Below, piece by piece: positions 22,024 to 35,617 of a DNA stretch of 64,000 nucleotides. Numbering within the stretch: position 1 is the stretch's first letter; each line of letters opens with the position of its first letter. Below the pieces are notes generated by a model. It did no database searches, was not told where the DNA came from, and saw only the letters and a program-made list of their open reading frames with translations. The stretch spans positions 124,001 to 188,000 of the forward strand of contig CAKOGZ010000107.1 of NCBI GenBank assembly GCA_934045905.1, given 5' to 3'. This DNA is from Leuctra nigra (Eukaryota > Arthropoda > Insecta > Plecoptera > Leuctridae). The translations under genes were made by a program, and so were the position numbers.

Positions 22024-23170
22024 TTGACAACGTTACCCTATATAGTAGATGGTGAGAGGCTTAAAAAGTGCAGAAACACTTTTTTATGTCAGACTCTCCG
22101 ATTCGCCGGAATTAACTGTTCATGTTATTCAGAAGCTGATGGGTCCACCCCCGATAGATTTTCATCCATTTTTTTGTCAATGTATATTGACCAACAATGT
22201 AGGTTAGCCTACAAAGGTAACAATGTCACAATTAACAATGTTCCTTAGATTTTCATCATTTCCTAGGTTTTCATCCATTTTTTTGTCAATGTATATTGAC
22301 CAACAATGTAGGTTAGCCTACAAAGGTAACAATGTAACAATTAACAATGTTCCTTAGATTTTCCTCATTTCCTATGGTTTCATCCATTTTTTAGTCAATG
22401 GAGGTTAAAGCTTGTGATGAGTCAGCTACGCTCGCTTCGCTAACCTGTATAAACCTAACTTTATTATATAATAATCTGACAGGGCAGCGTCGGGCGACTC
22501 CAAGGGGGCAGAGTGGGGTTCTTTTTTATAATTTTATTTATAAGCCTATTTTTTTTCGAAAAGTGTTTTATTACATTTCTCGGCATAACGTTGTGTAGGC
22601 ATCAAGAAAATTCGATAAAAACAGGGGGGTGCCACTTTAGAAGTAGGTCATATTGAAAAAGTTTTGTTTGTTTCCTACTTTGTGACGAATCTATTACTCT
22701 TAGAGAGCTGAAAATGATACACCATATAGATGATGGAGAGAGGCTTAAAAAGTGCAGAAACACTTTTTTCTGTCAGACGCTCCGATACGCCGCATTTCTT
22801 AGTTTATGTCCTTCAGAAGCAGAAGGGCACAATCCTGATAGGTTTTCATCAATTTTTTGTCACTGTAGGTTAAAGCTTGTTAAGGGTCAGCTACGCTCGC
22901 TTCGCTAACCTACCCTAACCTAACTTTATTATAAAATTATCTGACCGGGCAACGTCGGGCGACTCCAGGAGGCAGAGGGGAGATTTTTTTTTACATGTTA
23001 ATGTTAAGCCTATTATTTTCGAAAAGTGTTTTATTTCATTTCTCGGCATAACGTTGTGTAGGCTTCAAGAAAATTCGATAAAAATAGGGGGGTGCCACTT
23101 TAGAAGTAGCTCATATTGATATTTTTTTATTTGTTTCCTACTTTGTGACGAATCTATTACTCTAAGAGAG
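22024..23170 (+). repeat. Dimer unit 21, L type, 1147 bp
   Basis: A 22024-22713, B 22714-23170. SalI-, private CCTATGGTTTC. Hinge GCAG, 1x, core CGGGCGACTCC, end TGCCAC, GAATCTA. First of three consecutive L/1x units. Confidence 0.95.
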
Positions 23171-24317
23171 TTGACAACGTTACCCTATATAGTAGATGGT
23201 GAGAGGCTTAAAAAGTGCAGAAACACTTTTTTATGTCAGACTCTCCGATTCGCCGGAATTAACTGTTCATGTTATTCAGAAGCTGATGGGTCCACCCCCG
23301 ATAGATTTTCATCCATTTTTTTGTCAATGTATATTGACCAACAATGTAGGTTAGCCTACAAAGGTAACAATGTCACAATTAACAATGTTTCTTAGATTTT
23401 CATCATTTCCTAGGTTTTCATCCATTTTTTTGTCAATGTATATTGACCAACAATGTAGGTTAGCCTACAAAGGTAACAATGTAACAATTAACAATGTTCC
23501 TTAGATTTTCCTCATTTCCTAGGGTTTCATCCATTTTTTAGTCAATGGAGGTTAAAGCTTGTGATGAGTCAGCTACGCTCGCTTCGCTAACCTGTATAAA
23601 CCTAACTTTATTATATAATAATCTGACAGGGCAGCGTCGGGCGACTCCAAGGGGGCAGAGTGGGGTTCTTTTTTATAATTTTATTTATAAGCCTATTTTT
23701 TTTCGAAAAGTGTTTTATTACATTTCTCGGCATAACGTTGTGTAGGCATCAAGAAAATTCGATAAAAACAGGGGGGTGCCACTTTAGAAGTAGGTCATAT
23801 TGAAAAAGTTTTGTTTGTTTCCTACTTTGTGACGAATCTATTACTCTTAGAGAGCTGAAAATGATACACCATATAGATGATGGAGAGAGGCTTAAAAAGT
23901 ACTGAAACACTTTTTTCTGTCAGACGCTCCGATACGCCGCATTTCTTAGTTTATGTCCTTCAGAAGCAGAAGGGCACAATCCTGATAGGTTTTCATCAAT
24001 TTTTTGTCACTGTAGGTTAAAGCTTGTTAAGGGTCAGCTACGCTCGCTTCGCTAACCTACCCTAACCTAACTTTATTATAAAATTATCTGACCGGGCAAC
24101 GTCGGGCGACTCCAGGAGGCAGAGGGGAGATTTTTTTTTACATGTTAATGTTAAGCCTATTATTTTCGAAAAGTGTTTTATTTCATTTCTCGGCATAACG
24201 TTGTGTAGGCTTCAAGAAAATTCGATAAAAATAGGGGGGTGCAACTTTAGAAGTAGCTCATATTGATATTTTTTTATTTGTTTCCTACTTTGTGACGAAT
24301 CTATTACTCTAAGAGAG
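23171..24317 (+). repeat. Dimer unit 22, L type, 1147 bp
   Basis: A 23171-23860, B 23861-24317. SalI-, AATGTTTCTTAG, CTAGGGTTTC. Hinge ACTG with 1x, core CGGGCGACTCC, end TGCAAC, GAATCTA. Confidence 0.95.
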
Positions 24318-25464
24318 TTGACAACGTTACCCTATATAGTAGATGGTGAGAGGCTTAAAAAGTGCAGAAACACTTTTTTATGTCAGACTCTCCGATTCGC
24401 CGGAATTAACTGTTCATGTTATTCAGAAGCTGATGGGTCCACCCCCGATAGATTTTCATCCATTTTTTTGTCAATGTATATTGACCAACAATGTAGGTTA
24501 GCCTACAAAGGTAACAATGTCACAATTAACAATGTTCCTTAGATTTTCATCATTTCCTAGGTTTTCATCCATTTTTTTGTCAATGTATATTGACCAACAA
24601 TGTAGGTTAGCCTACAAAGGTAACAATGTAACAATTAACAATGTTCCTTAGATTTTCCTCATTTCCTAGGTTTTCATCCATTTTTTAGTCAATGGAGGTT
24701 AAAGCTTGTGATGAGTCAGCTACGCTCGCTTCGCTAACCTGTATAAACCTAACTTTATTATATAATAATCTGACAGGGCAGCGTCGGGCGACTCCAAGGG
24801 GGCAGAGTGGGGTTCTTTTTTATAATTTTATTTATAAGCCTATTTTTTTTCGAAAAGTGTTTTATTACATTTCTCGGCATAACGTTGTGTAGGCATCAAG
24901 AAAATTCGATAAAAACAGGGGGGTGCCACTTTAGAAGTAGGTCATATTGAAAAAGTTTTGTTTGTTTCCTACTTTGTGACGAATCTATTACTCTTAGAGA
25001 GCTGAAAATGATACACCATATAGATGATGGAGAGAGGCTTAAAAAGTACTGAAACACTTTTTTCTGTCAGACGCTCCGATACGCCGCATTTCTTAGTTTA
25101 TGTCCTTCAGAAGCAGAAGGGCACAATCCTGATAGGTTTTCATCAATTTTTTGTCACTGTAGGTTAAAGCTTGTTAAGGGTCAGCTACGCTCGCTTCGCT
25201 AACCTACCCTAACCTAACTTTATTATAAAATTATCTGACCGGGCAACGTCGGGCGACTCCAGGAGGCAGAGGGGAGATTTTTTTTTACATGTTAATGTTA
25301 AGCCTATTATTTTCGAAAAGTGTTTTATTTCATTTCTCGGCATAACGTTGTGTAGGCTTCAAGAAAATTCGATAAAAATAGGGGGGTGCCACTTTAGAAG
25401 TAGCTCATATTGATATTTTTTTATTTGTTTCCTACTTTGTGACGAATCTATTACTCTAAGAGAG
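24318..25464 (+). repeat. Dimer unit 23, L type, 1147 bp
   Basis: A 24318-25007, B 25008-25464. SalI-, CTAGGTTTTC, CTGTATAAAC. Hinge ACTG, 1x, core CGGGCGACTCC, end TGCCAC, GAATCTA. Confidence 0.95.
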
Positions 25465-26621
25465 TTGACAACGTTACCCTATATAGTAGATGGTGAGAGG
25501 CTTAAAAAGTGCAGAAACACTTTTTTATGTCAGACTCTCCGATTCGCCGGAATTAACTGTTCATGTTATTCAGAAGCTGATGGGTCCACCCCCGATAGAT
25601 TTTCATCCATTTTTTTGTCAATGTATATTGACCAACAATGTAGGTTAGCCTACAAAGGTAACAATGTCACAATTAACAATGTTTCTTAGATTTTCATCAT
25701 TTCCTAGGTTTTCATCCATTTTTTTGTCAATGTATATTGACCAACAATGTAGGTTAGCCTACAAAGGTAACAATGTAACAATTAACAATGTTCCTTAGAT
25801 TTTCCTCATTTCCTAGGGTTTCATCCATTTTTTAGTCAATGGAGGTTAAAGCTTGTGATGAGTCAGCTACGCTCGCTTCGCTAACCTGTATAAACCTAAC
25901 TTTATTATATAATAATCTGACAGGGCAGCGTCGGGCGACTCCAAGGGGGCAGAGTGGGGTTCTTTTTTATAATTTTATTTATAAGCCTATTTTTTTTCGA
26001 AAAGTGTTTTATTACATTTCTCGGCATAACGTTGTGTAGGCATCAAGAAAATTCGATAAAAACAGGGGGGTGCCACTTTAGAAGTAGGTCATATTGAAAA
26101 AGTTTTGTTTGTTTCCTACTTTGTGACGAATCTATTACTCTTAGAGAGCTGAAAATGATACACCATATAGATGATGGAGAGAGGCTTAAAAAGTACTGAA
26201 ACACTTTTTTCTGTCAGACGCTCCGATACGCCGCATTTCTTAGTTTATGTCCTTCAGAAGCAGAAGGGCACAATCCTGATAGGTTTTCATCAATTTTTTG
26301 TCACTGTAGGTTAAAGCTTGTTAAGGGTCAGCTACGCTCGCTTCGCTCGCTTCGCTAACCTACCCTAACCTAACTTTATTATAAAATTATCTGACCGGGC
26401 AACGTCAGGCGACTACCGGAGGCAGAGGGGAGATTTTTTTTTTACATGTTAATGTTAAGCCTATTATTTTCGAAAAGTGTTTTATTTCATTTCTCGGCAT
26501 AACGTTGTGTAGGCTTCAAGAAAATTCGATAAAAATAGGGGGGTGCCACTTTAGAAGTAGCTCATATTGATATTTTTTTATTTGTTTCCTACTTTGTGAC
26601 GAATTTATTACTCTAAGAGAG
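25465..26621 (+). repeat. Dimer unit 24, L type, 1157 bp
   Basis: A 25465-26154, B 26155-26621. SalI-, AATGTTTCTTAG, CTAGGGTTTC. Hinge ACTG, 2x, core CAGGCGACTAC followed by private CGG, T10 run before ACATG, end TGCCAC, GAATTTA. Confidence 0.95.
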
Positions 26622-27778
26622 TTGACAACGTTACCCTATATAGTAGATGGTGAGAGGCTTAAAAAGTGCAGAAACACTTTTTTATGTCAGACTCTCCGAT
26701 TCGCCGGAATTAACTGTTCATGTTATTCAGAAGCTGATGGGTCCACCCCCGATAGATTTTCATCCATTTTTTTGTCAATGTATATTGACCAACAATGTAG
26801 GTTAGCCTACAAAGGTAACAATGTCACAATTAACAATGTTCCTTAGATTTTCATCATTTCCTAGGTTTTCATCCATTTTTTTGTCAATGTATATTGACCA
26901 ACAATGTAGGTTAGCCTACAAAGGTAACAATGTAACAATTAACAATGTCCCTTAGATTTTCCTCATTTCCTAGGTTTTCATCCATTTTTTAGTCAATGGA
27001 GGTTAAAGCTTGTGATGAGTCAGCTACGCTCGCTTCGCTAACCTGTATAAACCTAACTTTATTATATAATAATCTGACAGGGCAGCGTCGGGCGACTCCA
27101 AGGGGGCAGAGTGGGGTTCTTTTTTATAATTTTATTTATAAGCCTATTTTTTTTCGAAAAGTGTTTTATTAAATTTCTCGGCATAACGTTGTGTAGGCAT
27201 CAAGAAAATTCGATAAAAACAGGGGGGTGCCACTTTAGAAGTAGGTCATATTGAAAAAGTTTTGTTTGTTTCCTACTTTGTGACGAATCTATTACTCTTA
27301 GAGAGCTGAAAATGATACACCATATAGATGATGGAGAGAGGCTTAAAAAGTGCAGAAACACTTTTTTCTGTCAGACGCTCCGATACGCCGCATTTCTTAG
27401 TTTATGTCCTTCAGAAGCAGAAGGGCACAATCCTGATAGGTTTTCATCAATTTTTTGTCACTGTAGGTTAAAGCTTGATAAGGGTCAGCTACGCTCGCTT
27501 CGCTCGCTTCGCTAACCTACCCTAACCTAACTTTATTATAAAATTATCTGACCGGGCAACGTCGGGCGACTCCAGGAGGCAGAGGGGAGATTTTTTTTTT
27601 ACATGTTAATGTTAAGCCTATTATTTTCGAAAAGTGTTTTATTTCATTTCTCGGCATAACGTTGTGTAGGCTTCAAGAAAATTCGATAAAAATAGGGGGG
27701 TGCAACTTTAGAAGTAGCTCATATTGATATTTTTTTATTTGTTTCCTACTTTGTGACGAATCTATTACTCTAAGAGAG
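26622..27778 (+). repeat. Dimer unit 25, L type, 1157 bp
   Basis: A 26622-27311, B 27312-27778. SalI-, GTCCCTTAG, TTATTAAATTTC as in 10362 and 36774. Hinge GCAG, private GCTTGATAAGG, 2x, core CGGGCGACTCC, T10 run, end TGCAAC, GAATCTA. Confidence 0.95.
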
Positions 27779-28925
27779 TTGACAACGTTACCCTATATAG
27801 TAGATGGTGAGAGGCTTAAAAAGTGCAGAAACACTTTTTTATGTCAGACTCTCCGATTCGCCGGAATTAACTGTTCATGTTATTCAGAAGCTGATGGGTC
27901 CACCCCCGATAGATTTTCATCCATTTTTTTGTCAATGTATATTGACCAACAATGTAGGTTAGCCTACAAAGGTAACAATGTCACAATTAACAATGTTCCT
28001 TAGATTTTCATCATTTCCTAGGTTTTCATCCATTTTTTTGTCAATGTATATTGACCAACAATGTAGGTTAGCCTACAAAGGTAACAATGTAACAATTAAC
28101 AATGTTCCTTAGATTTTCCTCATTTCCTAGGGTTTCATCCAATTTTTAGTCAATGGAGGTTAAAGCTTGTGATGAGTCAGCTACGCTCGCTTCGCTAACC
28201 TGTATTAACCTAACTTTATTATATAATAATCTGACAGGGCAGCGTCGGGCGACTCCAAGGGGGCAGAGTGGGGTTCTTTTTTATAATTTTATTTATAAGC
28301 CTATTTTTTTTCGAAAAGTGTTTTATTACATTTCTCGGCATAACGTTGTGTAGGCATCAAGAAAATTCGATAAAAACAGGGGGGTGCCACTTTAGAAGTA
28401 GGTCATATTGAAAAAGTTTTGTTTGTTTCCTACTTTGTGACGAATCTATTACTCTTAGAGAGCTGAAAATGATACACCATATAGATGATGGAGAGAGGCT
28501 TAAAAAGTGCAGAAACACTTTTTTCTGTCAGACGCTCCGATACGCCGCATTTCTTAGTTTATGTCCTACAGAAGCAGAAGGGCACAATCCTGATAGGTTT
28601 TCATCAATTTTTTGTCACTGTAGGTTAAAGCTTGTTAAGGGTCAGCTACGCTCGCTTCGCTAACCTACCCTAACCTAACTTTATTATAAAATTATCTGAC
28701 CGGGCAACGTCGGGCGACTCCAGGAGGCAGAGGGGAGATTTTTTTTTACATGTTAATGTTAAGCCTATTATTTTCGAAAAGTGTTTTATTTCATTTCTCG
28801 GCATAACGTTGTGTAGGCTTCAAGAAAATTCGATAAAAATAGGGGGGTGCCACTTTAGAAGTAGCTCATATTGATATTTTTTTATTTGTTTCCTACTTTG
28901 TGACGAATCTATTACTCTAAGAGAG
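27779..28925 (+). repeat. Dimer unit 26, L type, 1147 bp
   Basis: A 27779-28468, B 28469-28925. SalI-, CTAGGGTTTC followed by private CCAATTTTTAG, CTGTATTAAC. Hinge GCAG, private CCTACAGAAG, 1x, core CGGGCGACTCC, end TGCCAC, GAATCTA. Confidence 0.95.
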
Positions 28926-30081
28926 TTGACAACGTTACCCTATATAGTAGATGGTGAGAGGCTTAAAAAGTGCAGAAACACTTTTTTATGTCAGACTCTC
29001 CGATTCGCCGGAATTAACTGTTCATGTTATTCAGAAGCTGATGGGTCCACCCCCGATAGATTTTCATCCATTTTTTTGTCAATGTATATTGACCAACAAT
29101 GTAGGTTAGCCTACAAAGGTAACAATGTCACAATTAACAATGTTCCTTAGATTTTCATCATTTCCTAGGTTTTCATCCATTTTTTTGTCAATGTATATTG
29201 ACCAACAATGTAGGTTAGCCTACAAAGGTAACAATGTAACAATTAACAATGTTCCTTAGATTTTCCTCATTTCCTAGGGTTTCATCCATTTTTTAGTCAA
29301 TGGAGGTTAAAGCTTGTGATGAGTCAGCTACGCTCGCTTCGCCAACCTGTATAAACCTAACTTTATTATATAATAATCTGACAGGGCAGCGTCGGGCGAC
29401 TCCAAGGGGGCAGAGTGGGGTTCTTTTTTATAATTTTATTTATAAGCCTATTTTTTTTCGAAAAGTGTTTTATTACATTTCTCGGCATAACGTTGTGTAG
29501 GCATCAAGAAAATTCGATAAAAACAGGGGGGTGCCACTTTAGAAGTAGGTCATATTGAAAAAGTTTTGTTTGTTTCCTACTTTGTGACGAATCTATTACT
29601 CTTAGAGAGCTGAAAATGATACACCATATAGATGATGGAGAGAGGCTTAAAAAGTACTGAAACACTTTTTTCTGTCAGACGCTCCGATACGCCGCATTTC
29701 TTAGTTTATGTCCTTCAGAAGCAGAAGGGCACAATCCTGATAGGTTTTCATCAATTTTTTGTCACTGTAGGTTAAAGCTTGTTAAGGGTCAGCTACGCTC
29801 GCTTCGCTCGCTTCGCTAACCTACCCTAACCTAACTTTATTATAAAATTATCTGACCGGGCAACGTCAGGCGACTCCAGGAGGCAGAGGGGAGATTTTTT
29901 TTTACATGTTAATGTTAAGCCTATTATTTTCGAAAAGTGTTTTATTTCATTTCTCGGCATAACGTTGTGTAGGCTTCAAGAAAATTCGATAAAAATAGGG
30001 GGGTGCCACTTTAGAAGTAGCTCATATTGATATTTTTTTATTTGTTTCCTACTTTGTGACGAATCTATTACTCTAAGAGAG
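28926..30081 (+). repeat. Dimer unit 27, L type, 1156 bp
   Basis: A 28926-29615, B 29616-30081. SalI-, CTAGGGTTTC, private CGCCAACCTG in A. Hinge ACTG, 2x, core CAGGCGACTCC, end TGCCAC, GAATCTA. Confidence 0.95.
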
Positions 30082-31119
30082 TTGACAACGTTACCCTATA
30101 TAGTAGATGGTGAGAGGCTTAAAAAGTGCAGAAACACTTTTTTATGTCAGACTCTCCGATTCGCCGGAATTAACTGTTCATGTTATTCAGAAGCTGATGG
30201 GTCGACCCCCGATAGATTTTCATCCATTTTTTTGTCAATGTATATTGACCAACAATGTAGGTTAGCCTACAAAGGTAACAATGTAACAATTAACAATGTT
30301 CCTTAGATTTTCCTCATTTCCTAGGTTTTCATCCATTTTTTAGTCAATGGAGGTTAAAGCTTGTGATGAGTCAGCTACGCTCGCTTCGCTAACCTGTATA
30401 AACCTAACTTTATTATATAATAATCTGACAGGGCAGCGTCGGGCGACTCCAAGGGGGCAGAGTGGGGTTCTTTTTTATAATTTTATTTATAAGCCTATTT
30501 TTTTTCGAAAAGTGTTTTATTACATTTCTCGGCATAACGTTGTGTAGGCATCAAGAAAATTCGATAAAAACAGGGGGGTGCCACTTTAGAAGTAGGTCAT
30601 ATTGAAAAAGTTTTGTTTGTTTCCTACTTTGTGACGAATCTATTACTCTTAGAGAGCTGAAAATGATACACCATATAGATGATGGAGAGAGGCTTAAAAA
30701 GTACTGAAACACTTTTTTCTGTCAGACGCTCCGATACGCCGCATTTCTTAGTTTATGTCCTTCAGAAGCAGAAGGGCACAATCCTGATAGGTTTTCATCA
30801 ATTTTTTGTCACTGTAGGTTAAAGCTTGTTAAGGGTCAGCTACGCTCGCTTCGCTAACCTACCCTAACCTAACTTTATTATAAAATTATCTGACCGGGCA
30901 ACGTCGGGCGACTCCAGGAGGCAGAGGGGAGATTTTTTTTTACATGTTAATGTTAAGCCTATTATTTTCGAAAAGTGTTTTATTTCATTTCTCGGCATAA
31001 CGTTGTGTAGGCTTCAAGAAAATTCGATAAAAATAGGGGGGTGCCACTTTAGAAGTAGCTCATATTGATATTTTTTTATTTGTTTCCTACTTTGTGACGA
31101 ATCTATTACTCTAAGAGAG
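30082..31119 (+). repeat. Dimer unit 28, S type, 1038 bp
   Basis: A 30082-30662, B 30663-31119. SalI+. Hinge ACTG with 1x, core CGGGCGACTCC, end TGCCAC, GAATCTA. The only S unit between 22.0 and 34.5 kb. Confidence 0.95.
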
Positions 31120-32275
31120 TTGACAACGTTACCCTATATAGTAGATGGTGAGAGGCTTAAAAAGTGCAGAAACACTTTTTTATGTCAGACTCTCCGATTC
31201 GCCGGAATTAACTGTTCATGTTATTCAGAAGCTGATGGGTCCACCCCCGATAGATTTTCATCCATTTTTTTGTCAATGTATATTGACCAACAATGTAGGT
31301 TAGCCTACAAAGGTAACAATGTCACAATTAACAATGTTCCTTAGATTTTCATCATTTCCTAGGTTTTCATCCATTTTTTTGTCAATGTATATTGACCAAC
31401 AATGTAGGTTAGCCTACAAAGGTAACAATGTAACAATTAACAATGTTCCTTAGATTTTCCTCATTTCCTAGGGTTTCATCCATTTTTTAGTCAATGGAGG
31501 TTAAAGCTTGTGATGAGTCAGCTACGCTCGCTTCGCTAACCTGTATAAACCTAACTTTATTATATAATAATCTGACAGGGCAGCGTCGGGCGACTCCAAG
31601 GGGGCAGACTGGGGTTCTTTTTTATAATTTTATTTATAAGCCTATTTTTTTTCGAAAAGTGTTTTATTACATTTCTCGGCATAACGTTGTGTAGGCATCA
31701 AGAAAATTCGATAAAAACAGGGGGGTGCCACTTTAGAAGTAGGTCATATTGAAAAAGTTTTGTTTGTTTCCTACTTTGTGACGAATCTATTACTCTTAGA
31801 GAGCTGAAAATGATACACCATATAGATGATGGAGAGAGGCTTAAAAAGTACTGAAACACTTTTTTCTGTCAGACGCTCCGATACGCCGCATTTCTTAGTT
31901 TATGTCCTTCAGAAGCAGAAGGGCACAATCCTGATAGGTTTTCATCAATTTTTTGTCACTGTAGGTTAAAGCTTGTTAAGGGTCAGCTACGCTCGCTTCG
32001 CTCGCTTCGCTAACCTACCCTAACCTAACTTTATTATAAAATTATCTGACCGGGCAACGTCAGGCGACTACAGGAGGCAGAGGGGAGATTTTTTTTTACA
32101 TGTTAATGTTAAGCCTATTATTTTCGAAAAGTGTTTTATTTCATTTCTCGGCATAACGTTGTGTAGGCTTCAAGAAAATTCGATAAAAATAGGGGGGTGC
32201 AACTTTAGAAGTAGCTCATATTGATATTTTTTTATTTGTTTCCTACTTTGTGACGAATTTATTACTCTAAGAGAG
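31120..32275 (+). repeat. Dimer unit 29, L type, 1156 bp
   Basis: A 31120-31809, B 31810-32275. SalI-, CTAGGGTTTC, private CAGACTGGGG. Hinge ACTG, 2x, core CAGGCGACTAC, end TGCAAC, GAATTTA. Confidence 0.95.
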
Positions 32276-33422
32276 TTGACAACGTTACCCTATATAGTAG
32301 ATGGTGAGAGGCTTAAAAAGTGCAGAAACACTTTTTTATGTCAGACTCTCCGATTCGCCGGAATTAACTGTTCATGTTATTCAGAAGCTGATGGGTCCAC
32401 CCCCGATAGATTTTCATCCATTTTTTTGTCAATGTATATTGACCAACAATGTAGGTTAGCCTACAAAGGTAACAATGTCACAATTAACAATGTTCCTTAG
32501 ATTTTCATCATTTCCTAGGTTTTCATCCATTTTTTTGTCAATGTATATTGACCAACAATGTAGGTTAGCCTACAAAGGTAACAATGTAACAATTAACAAT
32601 GTCCCTTAGATTTTCCTCATTTCCTAGGTTTTCATCCATTTTTTAGTCAATGGAGGTTAAAGCTTGTGATGAGTCAGCTACGCTCGCTTCGCTAACCTGT
32701 ATAAACCTAACTTTATTATATAATAATCTGACAGGGCAGCGTCGGGCGACTCCAAGGGGGCAGAGTGGGGTTCTTTTTTATAATTTTATTTATAAGCCTA
32801 TTTTTTTTCGAAAAGTGTTTTATTACATTTCTCGGCATAACGTTGTGTAGGCATCAAGAAAATTCGATAAAAACAGGGGGGTGCCACTTTAGAAGTAGGT
32901 CATATTGAAAAAGTTTTGTTTGTTTCCTACTTTGTAACGAATCTATTACTCTTAGAGAGCTGAAAATGATACACCATATAGATGATGGAGAGAGGCTTAA
33001 AAAGTACTGAAACACTTTTTTCTGTCAGACGCTCCGATACGCCGCATTTCTTAGTTTATGTCCTTCAGAAGCAGAAGGGCACAATCCTGATAGGTTTTCA
33101 TCAATTTTTTGTCACTGTAGGTTAAAGCTTGTTAAGGGTCAGCTACGCTCGCTTCGCTAACCTACCCTAACCTAACTTTATTATAAAATTATCTGACCGG
33201 GCAACGTCGGGCGACTCCAGGAGGCAGAGGGGAGATTTTTTTTTACATGTTAATGTTAAGCCTATTATTTTCGAAAAGTGTTTTATTTCATTTCTCGGCA
33301 TAACGTTGTGTAGGCTTCAAGAAAATTCGATAAAAATAGGGGGGTGCAACTTTAGAAGTAGCTCATATTGATATTTTTTTATTTGTTTCCTACTTTGTGA
33401 CGAATTTATTACTCTAAGAGAG
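32276..33422 (+). repeat. Dimer unit 30, L type, 1147 bp
   Basis: A 32276-32965, B 32966-33422. SalI-, GTCCCTTAG, CTAGGTTTTC, private TTTGTAACGAA. Hinge ACTG (last occurrence of this form), 1x, core CGGGCGACTCC, end TGCAAC, GAATTTA. Confidence 0.95.
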
Positions 33423-34579
33423 TTGACAACGTTACCCTATATAGTAGATGGTGAGAGGCTTAAAAAGTGCAGAAACACTTTTTTATGTCAGACTCTCCGA
33501 TTCGCCGGAATTAACTGTTCATGTTATTCAGTAGCTGATGGGTCGACCCCCGATAGATTTTCATCCATTTTTTTGTCAATGTATATTGACCAACAATGTA
33601 GGTTAGCCTACAAAGGTAACAATGTCACAATTAACAATGTTCCTTAGATTTTCATCATTTCCTAGGTTTTCATCCATTTTTTTGTCAATGTATATTGACC
33701 AACAATGTAGGTTAGCCTACAAAGGTAACAATGTAACAATTAACAATGTTCCTTAGATTTTCCTCATTTCCTAGGGTTTCATCCATTTTTTAGTCAATGG
33801 AGGTTAAAGCTTGTGATGAGTCAGCTACGCTCGCTTCGCTAACCTGTATTAACCTAACTTTATTATATAATAATCTGACAGGGCAGCGTCGGGCGACTCC
33901 AAGGGGGCAGAGTGGGGTTCTTTTTTATAATTTTATTTATAAGCCTATTTTTTTTTCGAAAAGTGTTTTATTACATTTCTCGGCATAACGTTGTGTAGGC
34001 ATCAAGAAAATTCGATAAAAACAGGGGGGTGCCACTTTAGAAGTAGGTCATATTGAAAAAGTTTTGTTTGTTTCCTACTTTGTGACGAATCTATTACTCT
34101 TAGAGAGCTGAAAATGATACACCATATAGATGATGGAGAGAGGCTTAAAAAGTGCAGAAACACTTTTTTCTGTCAGACGCTCCGATACGCCGCATTTCTT
34201 AGTTTATGTCCTTCAGAAGCAGAAGGGCACAATCCTGATAGGTTTTCATCAATTTTTTGTCACTGTAGGTTAAAGCTTGTTAAGGGTCAGCTACGCTCGC
34301 TTCGCTCGCTTCGCTAACCTACCCTAACCTAACTTTATTATAAAATTATCTGACCGGGCAACGTCGGGCGACTCCAGGAGGCAGAGGGGAGATTTTTTTT
34401 TACATGTTAATGTTAAGCCTATTATTTTCGAAAAGTGTTTTATTTCATTTCTCGGCATAACGTTGTGTAGGCTTCAAGAAAATTCGATAAAAATAGGGGG
34501 GTGCCACTTTAGAAGTAGCTCATATTGATATTTTTTTATTTGTTTCCTACTTTGTGACGAATCTATTACTCTAAGAGAG
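33423..34579 (+). repeat. Dimer unit 31, L type, 1157 bp
   Basis: A 33423-34113, B 34114-34579. First TAG-type unit; L but SalI+. CTAGGGTTTC, CTGTATTAAC, and a T9 run at 33948-33956 shared only with 37930. Hinge GCAG, 2x, core CGGGCGACTCC, end TGCCAC, GAATCTA. Confidence 0.95.
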
Positions 34580-35617
34580 TTGACAACGTTACCCTATATA
34601 GTAGATGGTGAGAGGCTTAAAAAGTGCAGAAACACTTTTTTATGTCAGACTCTCCGATTCGCCGGAATTAACTGTTCATGTTATTCAGTAGCTGATGGGT
34701 CGACCCCCGATAGATTTTCATCCATTTTTTTGTCAATGTATATTGACCAACAATGTAGGTTAGCCTACAAAGGTAACAATGTAACAATTAACAATGTTCC
34801 TTAGATTTTCCTCATTTCCTAGGTTTTTATCCATTTTTTAGTTAATGGAGGTTAAAGCTTGTGATGAGTCAGCTACGCTCGCTTCGCTAACCTGTATAAA
34901 CCTAACTTTATTATATAATAATCTGACAGGGCAGCGTCGGGCGACTCCAAGGGGGCAGAGTGGGGTTCTTTTTTATAATTTTATTTATAAGCCTATTTTT
35001 TTTCGAAAAGTGTTTTATTACATTTCTCGGCATAACGTTGTGTAGGCATCAAGAAAATTCGATAAAAACAGGGGGGTGCCACTTTAGAAGTAGGTCATAT
35101 TGAAAAAGTTTTGTTTGTTTCCTACTTTGTGACGAATCTATTACTCTTAGAGAGCTGAAAATGATACACCATATAGATGATGGAGAGAGGCTTAAAAAGT
35201 GCAGAATCACTTTTTTCTGTCAGACGCTCCGATACGCCGCATTTCTTAGTTTATGTCCTTCAGAAGCAGAAGGGCACAATCCTGATAGGTTTTCATCAAT
35301 TTTTTGTCACTGTAGGTTAAAGCTTGTTAAGGGTCAGCTACGCTCGCTTCGCTAACCTACCCTAACCTAACTTTATTATAAAATTATCTGACCGGGCAAC
35401 GTCGGGCGACTCCAGGAGGCAGAGGGGAGATTTTTTTTTACATGTTAATGTTAAGCCTATTATTTTCGAAAAGTGTTTTATTTCATTTCTCGGCATAACG
35501 TTGTGTAGGCTTCAAGAAAATTCGATAAAAATAGGGGGGTGCAACTTTAGAAGTAGCTCATATTGATATTTTTTTATTTGTTTCCTACTTTGTGACGAAT
35601 TTATTACTCTAAGAGAG
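34580..35617 (+). repeat. Dimer unit 32, S type, 1038 bp
   Basis: A 34580-35160, B 35161-35617. TAG-type, SalI+, first GTTTTTATCC with GTTAATGG. Private GCAGAATCAC in the B hairpin loop. Last 1x unit, core CGGGCGACTCC, end TGCAAC, GAATTTA. Confidence 0.95.
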